Positions 35,188 to 43,127 of a DNA stretch of 64,000 bases are shown here, piece after piece; within the stretch, counting starts at the first letter, position 1; each line of letters opens with the position of its first letter. Source of the DNA: H111-94 sp034436045. Lineage in GTDB: Bacteria > Chloroflexota > Ktedonobacteria > Ktedonobacterales > Ktedonobacteraceae. The notes under the pieces are model-generated. The model did no database searches and was not told where the DNA came from. It saw only the letters and a program-made list of their open reading frames with translations. The translations under genes were made by a program, and so were the position numbers. The DNA is taken from the NCBI GenBank assembly GCA_034436045.1, contig DAOTVZ010000205.1, forward strand, positions 13,979-77,978, in the 5' to 3' direction.

Positions 35188-36639
35188 TTATGACTCCGGC
35201 ACGGGTACGACGCCGACGGAGAAACGCACATACTCGTCGCTATAGCCAAAGCCGGAGCCGGGTACGCCGGCGATGCCGGTTTTCTCGAAGAGCGAGAAGG
35301 TATCCTCGCCTGCGGCCAGGCGACTCCAATTGTAGACGGTGGCGTCGTCATCGAGATAAATATCGGCGAAGAGTTGCTGCTCCGCGTTGAGGCGTTGAAG
35401 CTGCTGGATCAGGCGCTGGCGGCGCAGGCGATAGAAATTGCGCAGCTTCTCGCCCAGCCAGGGACGGCTCTGCATTAACCGATAGTAGGCCATATAGCGC
35501 AGTTGCCACTCGCCGGGGAGCGCGGCCATCGAGTTTGTCCAGCTGGCGGCGAACTGAGGAGCCAGCGTGGCGTCACCGATAGTGACCCAGCCGAAGCGTT
35601 CGCCGGTCAGTGTGTGCGTTTTAGAGAAGCTGCTGACGAAGATCGTCCAGCGCAGCACATCAGGCGCAGCGAAGGTCGCCATGCGTGCGTGATCCTCTTC
35701 CGGCCTACCGGTACCGATATAGGCCAGATCGGCTAGCACATAGACTTCGTGGCCACACTCGTGACGGGCCTGTAGGACCGCGTGCAAGGCGTTTAATTCG
35801 TCCGCCGTGTAGGCAAAGGTGGTGGGATTGTTGGTCACGGTCAGGTAGATAAGCCGAATGTCGGGATGCTCCACAAGCTGTTGTTCAAGTTGCTCGGCGG
35901 TCAGCTTGAAGCGATGCTGCGGCAAGGTTGGAAAATGGTACATCTGGTAGTTATAGGAGCGAGCCTGCCATTCCGGTACGTTGAAGCCCGGCTCTGGGAA
36001 AAGAATGCCGATCTCCGTCTGTCCACGTTCGCGGTAGATGTGACGGATGGCGCGTAACACCTTGTCGATGCCATCCATCGCGCCCAGGCTCAGATAGAGT
36101 TGCTCAGTTGCGACGGAGATGCCCCATCGCTGCATTTCCTCTGTCAGCCACGTGCGCAAGGTGGGGTTGCCGACACCATAAATGTCATAGATACGCGGAT
36201 CAAACTGCTGTTCTAGCAAGAGATGTTCGCACTCCATCATCTGGAAGCGTAGCCAGAGGTAGGTTTCGCCGGTGGCGATATAGCCGTGTAAATTCTCGCC
36301 CGGCAGGGCCACACCCAGTTCGTCGGCCAGCATGCGGTAGTCGCGCTCGCCGCCAGCAGGGCCATCGCACTCTACGATGCGGCGCACATCGATGTCGCCG
36401 ATAGTACGATTGACGATTTCTGTCTGGATGATCTCCTCAGAGACGCCGTGTTGACGACATGCCTGCGTCAATTCGGCCACGACGCGGGCCATGACGCGAA
36501 TCGGGCCGGCCCCTTTCATCAGGTGTGGGCGATATTTAACGAGCAGATCGTGCCGCGTCTGGCGAAGGAAGGAACGCTGTTCTTCTATGGAAAGTGTTGC
36601 GTTTGTGACGGGGTAGGTAGTGGTTTGCTGCGATAGCAC
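35188..36639 (-). CDS. PLP-dependent aminotransferase, class I/II
   Basis: 483 residues, fold type I. A long helical N-terminal extension precedes GVGNPTLRTWLTEEM, then LSLGAMDGIDKVLRAI, GILFPEPGFNVPEWQARSYN, the cofactor-binding YLTVTNNPTTFAYTADEL, LADLAYIGTG (an Asp/Tyr pair contacting PLP) and SSFSKTHTLTGERFGW with the Schiff-base Lys. It moves amino groups between amino and keto acids; the substrate is not evident. The start is GTG 36639 with AAGGGAG upstream. It is divergent from the SDR gene; a parS site lies between them. Confidence 0.87.
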   Translation of the reverse strand: MLSQQTTTYPVTNATLSIEEQRSFLRQTRHDLLVKYRPHLMKGAGPIRVMARVVAELTQACRQHGVSEEIIQTEIVNRTIGDIDVRRIVECDGPAGGERDYRMLADELGVALPGENLHGYIATGETYLWLRFQMMECEHLLLEQQFDPRIYDIYGVGNPTLRTWLTEEMQRWGISVATEQLYLSLGAMDGIDKVLRAIRHIYRERGQTEIGILFPEPGFNVPEWQARSYNYQMYHFPTLPQHRFKLTAEQLEQQLVEHPDIRLIYLTVTNNPTTFAYTADELNALHAVLQARHECGHEVYVLADLAYIGTGRPEEDHARMATFAAPDVLRWTIFVSSFSKTHTLTGERFGWVTIGDATLAPQFAASWTNSMAALPGEWQLRYMAYYRLMQSRPWLGEKLRNFYRLRRQRLIQQLQRLNAEQQLFADIYLDDDATVYNWSRLAAGEDTFSLFEKTGIAGVPGSGFGYSDEYVRFSVGVVPVPES

Positions 36640-36806
36640 TGAAGTTGCTCCCTTCTAGTTGCGCGAAACATAGCGCCACCCCTCAAGAGAAGTTGCCTGC
36701 CTTGAGAAGTTGCCTGATCAACACTGACCAGTTGTGCCATAAGAAGTTTAGCACATAGGCTATAATGCGACAAGATACGGACGCATCTGTGTCAGTAATA
36801 TGGGTA

Positions 36807-36822
36807 TGTTTCACGTGAAACA
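36807..36822. promoter_or_regulatory. parS site, perfect
   Basis: TGTTTCACGTGAAACA exactly. A half-site (GCGTGAAACA) follows at 36828-36837, so the locus may have loaded two overlapping sites. Confidence 0.88.
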
Positions 36823-36890
36823 TAGTTGCGTGAAACATGGTGAGGAGAATGAAGTTATATTGCGAGTTGCAGACGGTGAGGAGAACGGGC

Positions 36891-37646
36891 ATGTTGCAGG
36901 ACAAGACGGTAGTGATAACCGGTGCGGGACGCGGTATCGGACGCGCGCTAGCGTTGGGCTTTGCCGAACAGGGGGCCACTGTGGGTGTTCATTACGGACA
37001 TACCCCCACCCAGGCGCGAACGGTTCAGCAAGAGATCGTCATACGCGGCGGACGCGCGGAACTGTTCCAGGCCGATCTGGCGCAGCCAGAACAGGTTGAG
37101 CGCTTCATTGCCGAGGTGCATAGCCGACTGGATATGGTGGATATCTGGATCAATAATGCCGGGGCCAGCGCCAACACGCTGGATACGCTGGGCCTGAGCG
37201 AAAGCGAGCTATTTGACCTGTTGATGCATGTGGATGTGCGCGGCACGTGGCAATGCTCGCGACAGATTCGTCCCTATCTACGCGACGGCGGCTGTATCCT
37301 GACTATGGGCTGGGACGGCGCGCTCGGCAATGTGCCGGGCATAACAACGCTGACCGCGCAACTATACGCCATGAGCAAAGCCGCCGTGATCGCGCTGACA
37401 CGCTGCCTGGCGACCGAATTCGCGCCCCATGTGCGTGTTAACTGCATCGCCCCCGGCTATATCGAAAACGAATGGGCACAGCGGTTGCCGGAAACGACAC
37501 GTCAGCGCATAGCGGCGCGCAACCCGCTACAGCGCTGGGGCCACTACGAAGACGTTGTGCAGGCCGCACTCTACCTGGCCTCGCCCGCCGCCGCCTACAT
37601 CACCGGTCAGGTGCTGATATTGGATGGAGGCACACTGATGCGCTGA
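36891..37646 (+). CDS. Short-chain dehydrogenase/reductase (SDR)
   Basis: 251 residues from ATG 36891, preceded by GGTGAGGAG. Rossmann fold: TGAGRGIGRALALG (TGxxxGxG), NNAG, and YAMSKAAV with the catalytic Tyr and Lys; the C-terminal CIAPGYIENEWAQ and ITGQVLILDGG are standard for classical FabG-like SDRs. The usual catalytic Ser about 13 residues before the Tyr is not obvious: the segment reads MGWDGALGNVPGITT. The substrate is unknown. It is flanked on both sides by parS sites. Confidence 0.88.
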   Translation: MLQDKTVVITGAGRGIGRALALGFAEQGATVGVHYGHTPTQARTVQQEIVIRGGRAELFQADLAQPEQVERFIAEVHSRLDMVDIWINNAGASANTLDTLGLSESELFDLLMHVDVRGTWQCSRQIRPYLRDGGCILTMGWDGALGNVPGITTLTAQLYAMSKAAVIALTRCLATEFAPHVRVNCIAPGYIENEWAQRLPETTRQRIAARNPLQRWGHYEDVVQAALYLASPAAAYITGQVLILDGGTLMR

Positions 37647-37655
37647 ACGATAGAA

Positions 37656-37671
37656 TGTTTCACGTGAAACA
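37656..37671. promoter_or_regulatory. parS site, perfect
   Basis: TGTTTCACGTGAAACA, ten bases after the SDR stop codon and before the convergent hutH. Confidence 0.88.
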
Positions 37672-37752
37672 TCGGGAGGCAAAATAGCAGACATCGTGGG
37701 TATGTTCCTTACGGATGCCATGTCCATGATGTCCTGTTGCACTTCGTCACAT

Positions 37753-39297
37753 TCACATGACAAACAATCCCTCTTTGACGGCTTGCGTTATCTTCGCAAT
37801 GTCGGGGGCCAGCGTGCGGTCGTGGTCGAGCATGGGCACAAGCTCGCGTACCTTCTCGTAGGCGGCCTGCACGCCGAGGCCCGCTTTGAGCGGTTTGCGG
37901 AACTCCAGCATCTGGGCCGCACAGAGCAGTTCAATTGCCACCACCTGTTGCGCCTGCTCGATGATGCGCAATAGCTTGTTGGCGCTGGTGACACCCATGC
38001 TGACAAAATCTTCCATGCCTGCTGAGGTGGGAATGGAGTCGATGCTGGCGGGATGGGCCAGTATTTTGATCTCGTTGACCAGCGCGGCGGCCACATATTG
38101 CGCGATCATGAAGCCGGAGTTCAAGCCGGGGTTAGGCGTCAGGAAGAGCGGCGCGCCATTTTCGTCCCAATCGTGCGGCCCCATCAGGCTATAGATGCGC
38201 CGTTCCGCGAAGCTGGCCAGATGTGTCAGCGCGATGGCGAGCATGTCCAGCGCCAGCGCCAGGGGTTGACCATGAAAATTGCCGCCGCTCAGCACGTCGC
38301 CGTCCTCTGGAAAGAGCAACGGATTATCGGTCACGGCCCCCAACTCGCGCTCGAAGATATTCGCGCAGTAGTGCAGTGCGTCACGCACGGCCCCCAGCAC
38401 CTGGGGAGCGCAGCGCATAGTATAGGGGTCCTGCACCCTGGGACAGTTCTCGTGGCTGCGATTGATCTCGCTTTCGCGCACCAGGGCGCGTAGATGAGCC
38501 GCGCTTTCCTGCTGTCCGGCCTGGCCACGTCGCCGATGAATGCGCTCATCCAAAGGAACATGGCTGCCCATCAGACCTTCGATACTCATGGCGCAGGCCA
38601 CCTCTGCCGTTTCCAGCAGCGTCCAGGCATCGACGATGGAGAGAATAGCAATGGCTTCCATCATGTGTGTACCATTGACGAGAGCCAGGCCCTCTTTTGC
38701 TTGTAGTTGTAAAGGTTCCAGTCCGATGTGGTGCAGCGCCTCGCCGCCGCTCATACGTTGGCCCTGGTAGATAGCCTCGCCCTCGCCGATCAGCACGAGA
38801 CCCAGGTGTGCCAGCGGAGCCAGGTCGCCGCTGGCACCGACAGAGCCGCGCGAGGGGATAATCGGGTAGACATCGTTATTGAGCAGCGCCACCAGGCTGC
38901 GTACCACGTCCACGCGCACGCCGGAGTTGCCACGCGCCAGACTGGCGGCCAGCAGCAGGAGCATGGCGCGTGCGACCTCTTCGCTCACCGGTTCACCCAC
39001 GCCTGCCGCGTGGCTGCGCAATAGATTATGTTGCAGGTCGAGCAGGTGATCCGCCGGAATGCGCACCCGACTCAAATGGCCAAAGCCGGTTGTGACGCCA
39101 TAGACCTTGCGTTCCTCGTGTGCCAGTTGCTGGATGAAAGTACGCGCGATCTCAATCCGTCGTACCGCCTCATCGCCAATGGTTACGCGCGCGTGCCACC
39201 GCGCTACTGCAATTACGTCCTGTGGTGTAAGAGCCTCACCTTGCAGCGTAACCTGCGTGGGTAAAGTAGTTGATAGTGTATATACAGACCTCTCCAT
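37753..39297 (-). CDS. hutH: Histidine ammonia-lyase
   Basis: 514 residues from ATG 39297, chosen because AAAGGA stands just upstream and the length equals the family norm. It deaminates histidine to urocanate, the first step of histidine breakdown. The Ala155-Ser156-Gly157 triad in SVGASGDLAPLAH forms the MIO cofactor. GVTTGFGHLS, NGTHMME and the late TSAGMEDFVSMG are typical. hutI lies 1.4 kb upstream on the same strand, with two unrelated genes between; no urocanase or formiminoglutamase is in the window. Confidence 0.95.
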   Translation of the reverse strand: MERSVYTLSTTLPTQVTLQGEALTPQDVIAVARWHARVTIGDEAVRRIEIARTFIQQLAHEERKVYGVTTGFGHLSRVRIPADHLLDLQHNLLRSHAAGVGEPVSEEVARAMLLLLAASLARGNSGVRVDVVRSLVALLNNDVYPIIPSRGSVGASGDLAPLAHLGLVLIGEGEAIYQGQRMSGGEALHHIGLEPLQLQAKEGLALVNGTHMMEAIAILSIVDAWTLLETAEVACAMSIEGLMGSHVPLDERIHRRRGQAGQQESAAHLRALVRESEINRSHENCPRVQDPYTMRCAPQVLGAVRDALHYCANIFERELGAVTDNPLLFPEDGDVLSGGNFHGQPLALALDMLAIALTHLASFAERRIYSLMGPHDWDENGAPLFLTPNPGLNSGFMIAQYVAAALVNEIKILAHPASIDSIPTSAGMEDFVSMGVTSANKLLRIIEQAQQVVAIELLCAAQMLEFRKPLKAGLGVQAAYEKVRELVPMLDHDRTLAPDIAKITQAVKEGLFVM

Positions 39298-39458
39298 AGA
39301 AGTTCCATCCTTTCCGGGCATCTTTGCCTTGAGTGTAACATAGCACGGAAAGCAGGGCAGGTACAAGGGGAGAGTGTTTCCATGTGAAATGGGTGCCCTA
39401 TGCAAGATAAAAATTTCTGTTATCGTGGCCTTAAATCGACGAGGCAGAGGAAGTGCGA

Positions 39459-39474
39459 TGTTTCACGTGAAACA
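39459..39474. promoter_or_regulatory. parS site, perfect
   Basis: TGTTTCACGTGAAACA between hutH and the CDP-alcohol phosphatidyltransferase gene. A degenerate copy (TGTTTCCATGTGAAAT) lies at 39375-39390. Confidence 0.88.
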
Positions 39475-39483
39475 TTCCCTCGT

Positions 39484-40374
39484 TTACGAGCGAAGGTTAT
39501 TGCTGATCTGCGCGATGGGTGCGACGATTAGCAATCCCACGGTTACAATCAGCAGCGGCGTATTGAGGTACCCCATCGATGACGCGAAGATGGGCGGAGC
39601 CAGCAGCACGAAGAAGTAGAGACATTGCGCCAGCCCGGCGTACTTGCCCCAGCGCGTTGAGCCGAAACGCACCGGTTTCGCCAGCCAGAAATAGCTGAGC
39701 AGCGCCGCCAGCAGTGGCACAATGAAGCGCAGCAGCATCAGCAAGCCGACCCACAGCGGTAGCACGCCGTTCTGAATGAGTATGAGGGTCAGCGCCAGGT
39801 AGAGGCAAAAATCGGTTTCGCCATCGGCTATCTGTCCCAGCTTGCTCTGCGTCCCCGTGCATCGTGCCACTTGCCCATCCAAAATATCCGTGACGACGCC
39901 CACGATAAAAATGCCCAGCGCCAGCCCCGATGGCGTCATCAATCCGCCGACCAATCGCCCCAACAAATAGCCCGCACACAACCCTCTCAGCATCGTCAGT
40001 GCATTGGCAATCCCCACTGTCCTGAATACTGTGCCCGTTGCTGGTGTGGCCGGTCGATTCAGGCCCAGGTGCCAGAAGAGATCACTCTGTTGCCAGACGA
40101 TGCAGAAGAGCAGGCCGGGGAGCAATCGCAACATCGTGCTGCTGCCCTCGGTTAGCATGGTAACGAGCAGGATGCCCACAGTCAGAAGGCCGACCAATGC
40201 CGTGAGACGCAGCCAGGAGCGCGTCAACGTTGGATGGGCAGCGGCGGTGTCACAGGACATTTGCCAGGAGTGAACAAAAAAGTGCCACCATGCCGCCGGA
40301 CTGAATTTCTCTGCTTGCAGCGAGGTTAAAAGATCAACTACGAACTGGTTCTCGCTTTTGAGTGTCTGTGACAT
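39484..40374 (-). CDS. CDP-alcohol phosphatidyltransferase family membrane protein
   Basis: 296 residues from ATG 40374 (AAGGAACGGAG upstream). The signature DGQVARCTGTQSKLGQIADG continues to a final Asp and fits DGx2ARx8Gx3Dx3D, which holds two metal ions and the CDP moiety. About six to seven membrane segments are visible. Family members join CDP-diacylglycerol or CDP-alcohols to a second alcohol to make phospholipids. The N-terminus of about 90 residues, with a soluble helix and extra spans, is longer than in PgsA. Product unknown. Confidence 0.85.
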   Translation of the reverse strand: MSQTLKSENQFVVDLLTSLQAEKFSPAAWWHFFVHSWQMSCDTAAAHPTLTRSWLRLTALVGLLTVGILLVTMLTEGSSTMLRLLPGLLFCIVWQQSDLFWHLGLNRPATPATGTVFRTVGIANALTMLRGLCAGYLLGRLVGGLMTPSGLALGIFIVGVVTDILDGQVARCTGTQSKLGQIADGETDFCLYLALTLILIQNGVLPLWVGLLMLLRFIVPLLAALLSYFWLAKPVRFGSTRWGKYAGLAQCLYFFVLLAPPIFASSMGYLNTPLLIVTVGLLIVAPIAQISNNLRS

Positions 40375-40396
40375 CGCTCCGTTCCTTCTGCTTCGA

Positions 40397-40412
40397 TGTT
40401 TCACGTGAAACA
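40397..40412. promoter_or_regulatory. parS site, perfect
   Basis: TGTTTCACGTGAAACA just upstream of the phosphatidyltransferase start and downstream of the 81-residue gene. Confidence 0.88.
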
Positions 40413-40428
40413 TTATGGTGTGGCGGGA

Positions 40429-40674
40429 TCACTTCCAATAAAGCACCATGCGCATGAGATCGTGTGTGTGCTGCGCCGTGTGCTGGAAGGTCTTGGAAAC
40501 AATCCAGCGCATGGAGACATTGTCCCACACCGTCTCGCGTATCTCCTGCCAGCGCCGTTCATCAAATTGAGGCAAGAGTGCGATCTGTTCGGCGCGCACC
40601 TGCTCGAACGAGGTCAGCGGGGTCTCCATGCCGACGGCCTTGAGTTGATAGCCGAACCACTCCGCAAGATTCAT
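40429..40674 (-). CDS. Small protein of unknown function
   Basis: 81 residues with an acceptable RBS (AGAGGG) before ATG 40674. It is predicted helical and soluble, rich in Trp, Arg and Gln (FDERRWQEIRETVWDNVSMRW), ending in a His-containing stretch (HTAQHTHDLMRMVLYWK). The His pattern slightly recalls DinB-like metal-binding helices but is too short to assign. It sits between hutI and the phosphatidyltransferase gene on the same strand, with parS sites on both sides. Confidence 0.6.
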   Translation of the reverse strand: MNLAEWFGYQLKAVGMETPLTSFEQVRAEQIALLPQFDERRWQEIRETVWDNVSMRWIVSKTFQHTAQHTHDLMRMVLYWK

Positions 40675-40733
40675 TGTTTACATCCCTCTGCTAAGAGGGC
40701 AGTTATCGCAATGTTGGGATTTCACAAACCATA

Positions 40734-40749
40734 TGTTTCACGTGAAATA
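40734..40749. promoter_or_regulatory. parS-like site, 15/16
   Basis: TGTTTCACGTGAAATA, one mismatch, just after the hutI stop. Confidence 0.78.
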
Positions 40750-40759
40750 TTGCCTTTAC

Positions 40760-42049
40760 TTATGCTACGAAGACGGATTGTACCAGGTTCACGCCGAAGT
40801 GGTAGCCAATCTCTCTGTAGTCGTGAATAGACCAGAAGGCCAGTTCGCAGCGTTTGCCGACCTCGATGCTGCCGATCTGATCTTGTAAGGCTAGCGCACG
40901 CGCGCCGTTGATAGTCGCCGCCGTCAGTGCTTCTTCTAGCGACATGCCCATGGCCGACATAGCGAGGCCAATCATCATTTGCATATTCTCACAGTATGAC
41001 GTACCCGGATTGAAGTCGGTGGCCAGCGCTACGTCCAGGCCCAGGTCGAGGAAGCGCCGCGCCGATGGGTAAGGAGTGCGCAGTGTGTAGGAGCAGCCTG
41101 GCAGCAGCGTAGCGACGACACCGGCCTCGCGCATAGCAACCAGGTCGTCGTCGCTGGCGTGATCAAGATGATCGGCAGAGGTCGCGCCGAGTTCCGCTGC
41201 CAGGCGAGCGCCGCCGCTCGCCGTGAGTTGATCGGCGTGCAGTTTTAGCTGGTAGCCCAACTCTTTGGCGCGTGTCAAAATGCGGCGGCATTCCTCTAAC
41301 GTGAAAGCTTCTTGCTCGCAGAAGACATCGCAGAAACGCGCCAGTCCGACAAAAGCGGGTAGCATCTCTTCAACGATCAAATCCACGTAGCGTTCGCGTT
41401 GTTCACGATACTCCGGCGGAACGCTGTGTGCGCCCAGGAAGGTCGGAACCACGTGCATACGGTTCTGCGGGTAGGGGTTCTCGTCCAGGAACCGGTTCAG
41501 TTCCTTTAAAATCTGTAAACAGGTCTCTTCGCTCTTGCTCTCCAGCCCATAGCCCGTTTTAGCTTCGACCGTCGTGGTGCCGTGCCGACGCATCCTATCC
41601 AGACGAGGCTCGGCCTGTGCCAGCAACTCTTCCTTGCTGGCGGCGCGCGTGGCACGCATAGTCGTGAGGATGCCGCGCCCCTCGGCCAACAGTTGGGCAT
41701 AACTGACACCCGCATGCCGCTGATGAAACTCCTCTGCCCGGTCACCCGCGAAGACGAGATGAGTATGTGAATCGACGAGGCCGGGTGTAACTACTGCGCC
41801 CTGTGCATCCACCAGCAGGATGCTATCGGTGGAAAGGCCATGTGCTGGCTTCGTCTCATCATGGACAAAGTATGGCGCGAGTTCATTGTCCGGTCCGATC
41901 CAGACAATCAGGCCGTCGTGTATGGCGATGGCAGCGTGGTCAATCACCTGCAACGTTCCCCTGGCTCCGGCCACTGGTTGCCGGGCCACCGTCACCAGTT
42001 GCCCGATATTGCGAATAACGGTATCTGCCTGGATGGTTGGTGTGTTCAT
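40760..42049 (-). CDS. hutI: Imidazolonepropionase
   Basis: 429 residues, amidohydrolase superfamily. It opens the imidazolone ring to N-formimino-glutamate, the third step of histidine degradation. Metal ligands are seen: VDSHTHLVFAG (HxH), LHADQLTASGG, DHLDHAS and the late Asp in ALATDFNPGTS. GGAGGAG precedes ATG 42049. The next upstream DNA is a repeat array, so the gene probably starts its own transcript. Confidence 0.95.
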   Translation of the reverse strand: MNTPTIQADTVIRNIGQLVTVARQPVAGARGTLQVIDHAAIAIHDGLIVWIGPDNELAPYFVHDETKPAHGLSTDSILLVDAQGAVVTPGLVDSHTHLVFAGDRAEEFHQRHAGVSYAQLLAEGRGILTTMRATRAASKEELLAQAEPRLDRMRRHGTTTVEAKTGYGLESKSEETCLQILKELNRFLDENPYPQNRMHVVPTFLGAHSVPPEYREQRERYVDLIVEEMLPAFVGLARFCDVFCEQEAFTLEECRRILTRAKELGYQLKLHADQLTASGGARLAAELGATSADHLDHASDDDLVAMREAGVVATLLPGCSYTLRTPYPSARRFLDLGLDVALATDFNPGTSYCENMQMMIGLAMSAMGMSLEEALTAATINGARALALQDQIGSIEVGKRCELAFWSIHDYREIGYHFGVNLVQSVFVA

Positions 42050-42556
42050 AAATCGCTCTCCTCCCCGTAGGGGCGTGATTGATCACGCCCTGGTCGTTCG
42101 CTGGCTTGTTGATAGGATGTGATCTTGCAGGGTATAATCAAGAAATTCTCACCTAAAATCGGTGCTCTCGTAGGGGCGTGATTGATCACGCCCTGTTCGC
42201 TCCTCGCCCCGCTCGCAGGGTATAATCAAGAAATTTCTCACCTAAAATCGGTGCTCTCGTAGGGGCGTGATTAATCACGCCCTGTTCGCCCCTTGCCCCG
42301 CTTGCAGGGTATAATCAAGAAATTTCTCACCTAAAACGGTGCTCTCGTAGGGGCGTGATTGATCACGCCCCTACGAGATCGCCGATTTCGATGGTTAAAA
42401 TCCATAATCACATCCTTACAAGAAATTACCTCTTGCTTAGTACCCTCTCTACATGATACATTGAAAAGGTGATTGTGTCTTCCCACCAAACTATCGTTGT
42501 ATAGATTAATGTTACCACTATCCAATGACGGATAGTCAGTCAGCAGGAGGCAATGC
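42050..42556. other. Divergent intergenic region hutI/MaoC
   Basis: 507 bases, mostly the repeat array 42067-42377. The rest, 42378-42556, is AT-rich and should contain the promoter of the MaoC-ligase-R2lox unit. No gene is seen. Confidence 0.5.
42067..42377. repeat. Tandem array of palindromic units upstream of hutI
   Basis: Four palindromic units of the GTAGGGGCGTGAT...ATCACGCCC type start at 42067, 42170, 42259 and 42347 (spacings 103, 89 and 88). The spacers are nearly identical and each contains gggtataatcaag and cacctaaaa. The final unit ends with the complementary CCCCTAC. A tandemly amplified palindromic element; each copy also offers a TATAAT box. Confidence 0.85.
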
Positions 42557-43012
42557 ATGAGCATCGTAGACGCTGTCAGCGGCGATAGTCTTCCCCCACT
42601 TATCAAGCCACCGATTACGCAGGAGCAACTGCGGCGTTATGCCGAGGCTTCAGGCGATTTCAACCCGATCCATCTTGATGAAGCGGCGGCGCGGCGCGTC
42701 GGTCTGGATGGTGTCATCGCTCATGGTATGTTGAGCATGGCGTTTCTTGGGCAGTTCGTCAATCAGCAGATCGCAGGCATCCCCGGCGCGTTCCTGGCCC
42801 ATCTGCGTGTGCGTTTCAGCAACATGGTACGGCTCGGCGATACCCTTACCTGTCAGGGCATCGTCAAAGAGCGCGAGCAGACGCTCGATGGTCGCACACT
42901 GGTACACCTGACCTGCGAGGCGCATAATCAACATGGCGTGGTTGTCACGGCGGGCGAGGCCACCGTCTCTCTGCCCACAACATATAACGAGCAGGGTGGC
43001 GTAGCAGGGTGA
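42557..43012 (+). CDS. MaoC family dehydratase (R-specific enoyl-CoA hydratase-like)
   Basis: 151 residues, single hot-dog domain. The hydratase-2 motif is clear: YAEASGDFNPIHLDEAAARRVGLDGVIAHGMLSMAF, with catalytic Asp and His. It hydrates trans-2-enoyl-CoA to (R)-3-hydroxyacyl-CoA. AGGAGG precedes ATG 42557. It is the first gene of a plus-strand set with acyl-CoA ligase, R2lox oxidase and an AsnC-type domain; the shared theme is acyl-CoA or lipid chemistry. Confidence 0.9.
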   Translation: MSIVDAVSGDSLPPLIKPPITQEQLRRYAEASGDFNPIHLDEAAARRVGLDGVIAHGMLSMAFLGQFVNQQIAGIPGAFLAHLRVRFSNMVRLGDTLTCQGIVKEREQTLDGRTLVHLTCEAHNQHGVVVTAGEATVSLPTTYNEQGGVAG

Positions 43013-43046
43013 CTGCAAGTGTTGCCTTGTTTGCCATTCCGATAAA

Positions 43047-43062
43047 TGTTTCACGTGAAACA
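43047..43062. promoter_or_regulatory. parS site, perfect
   Basis: TGTTTCACGTGAAACA between the MaoC and acyl-CoA ligase genes; the rightmost good site. Confidence 0.88.
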
Positions 43063-43127
43063 TTCTTGTGTGAGTATGTCTGCCGATTGAGGAACAGTGC
43101 AGTTCGATTTACGAAAGAGAGCATTGT

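Noticed and set aside
42067..42377. CRISPR-like array upstream of hutI
   Set aside because: Spacers are conserved and spacing is uneven (103, 89, 88); it is a tandem palindromic repeat.
36807..43062. Several ORFs beginning MFHVKH
   Set aside because: This peptide is just the translation of the parS site read through its ATG; real starts lie downstream or these frames are noncoding.
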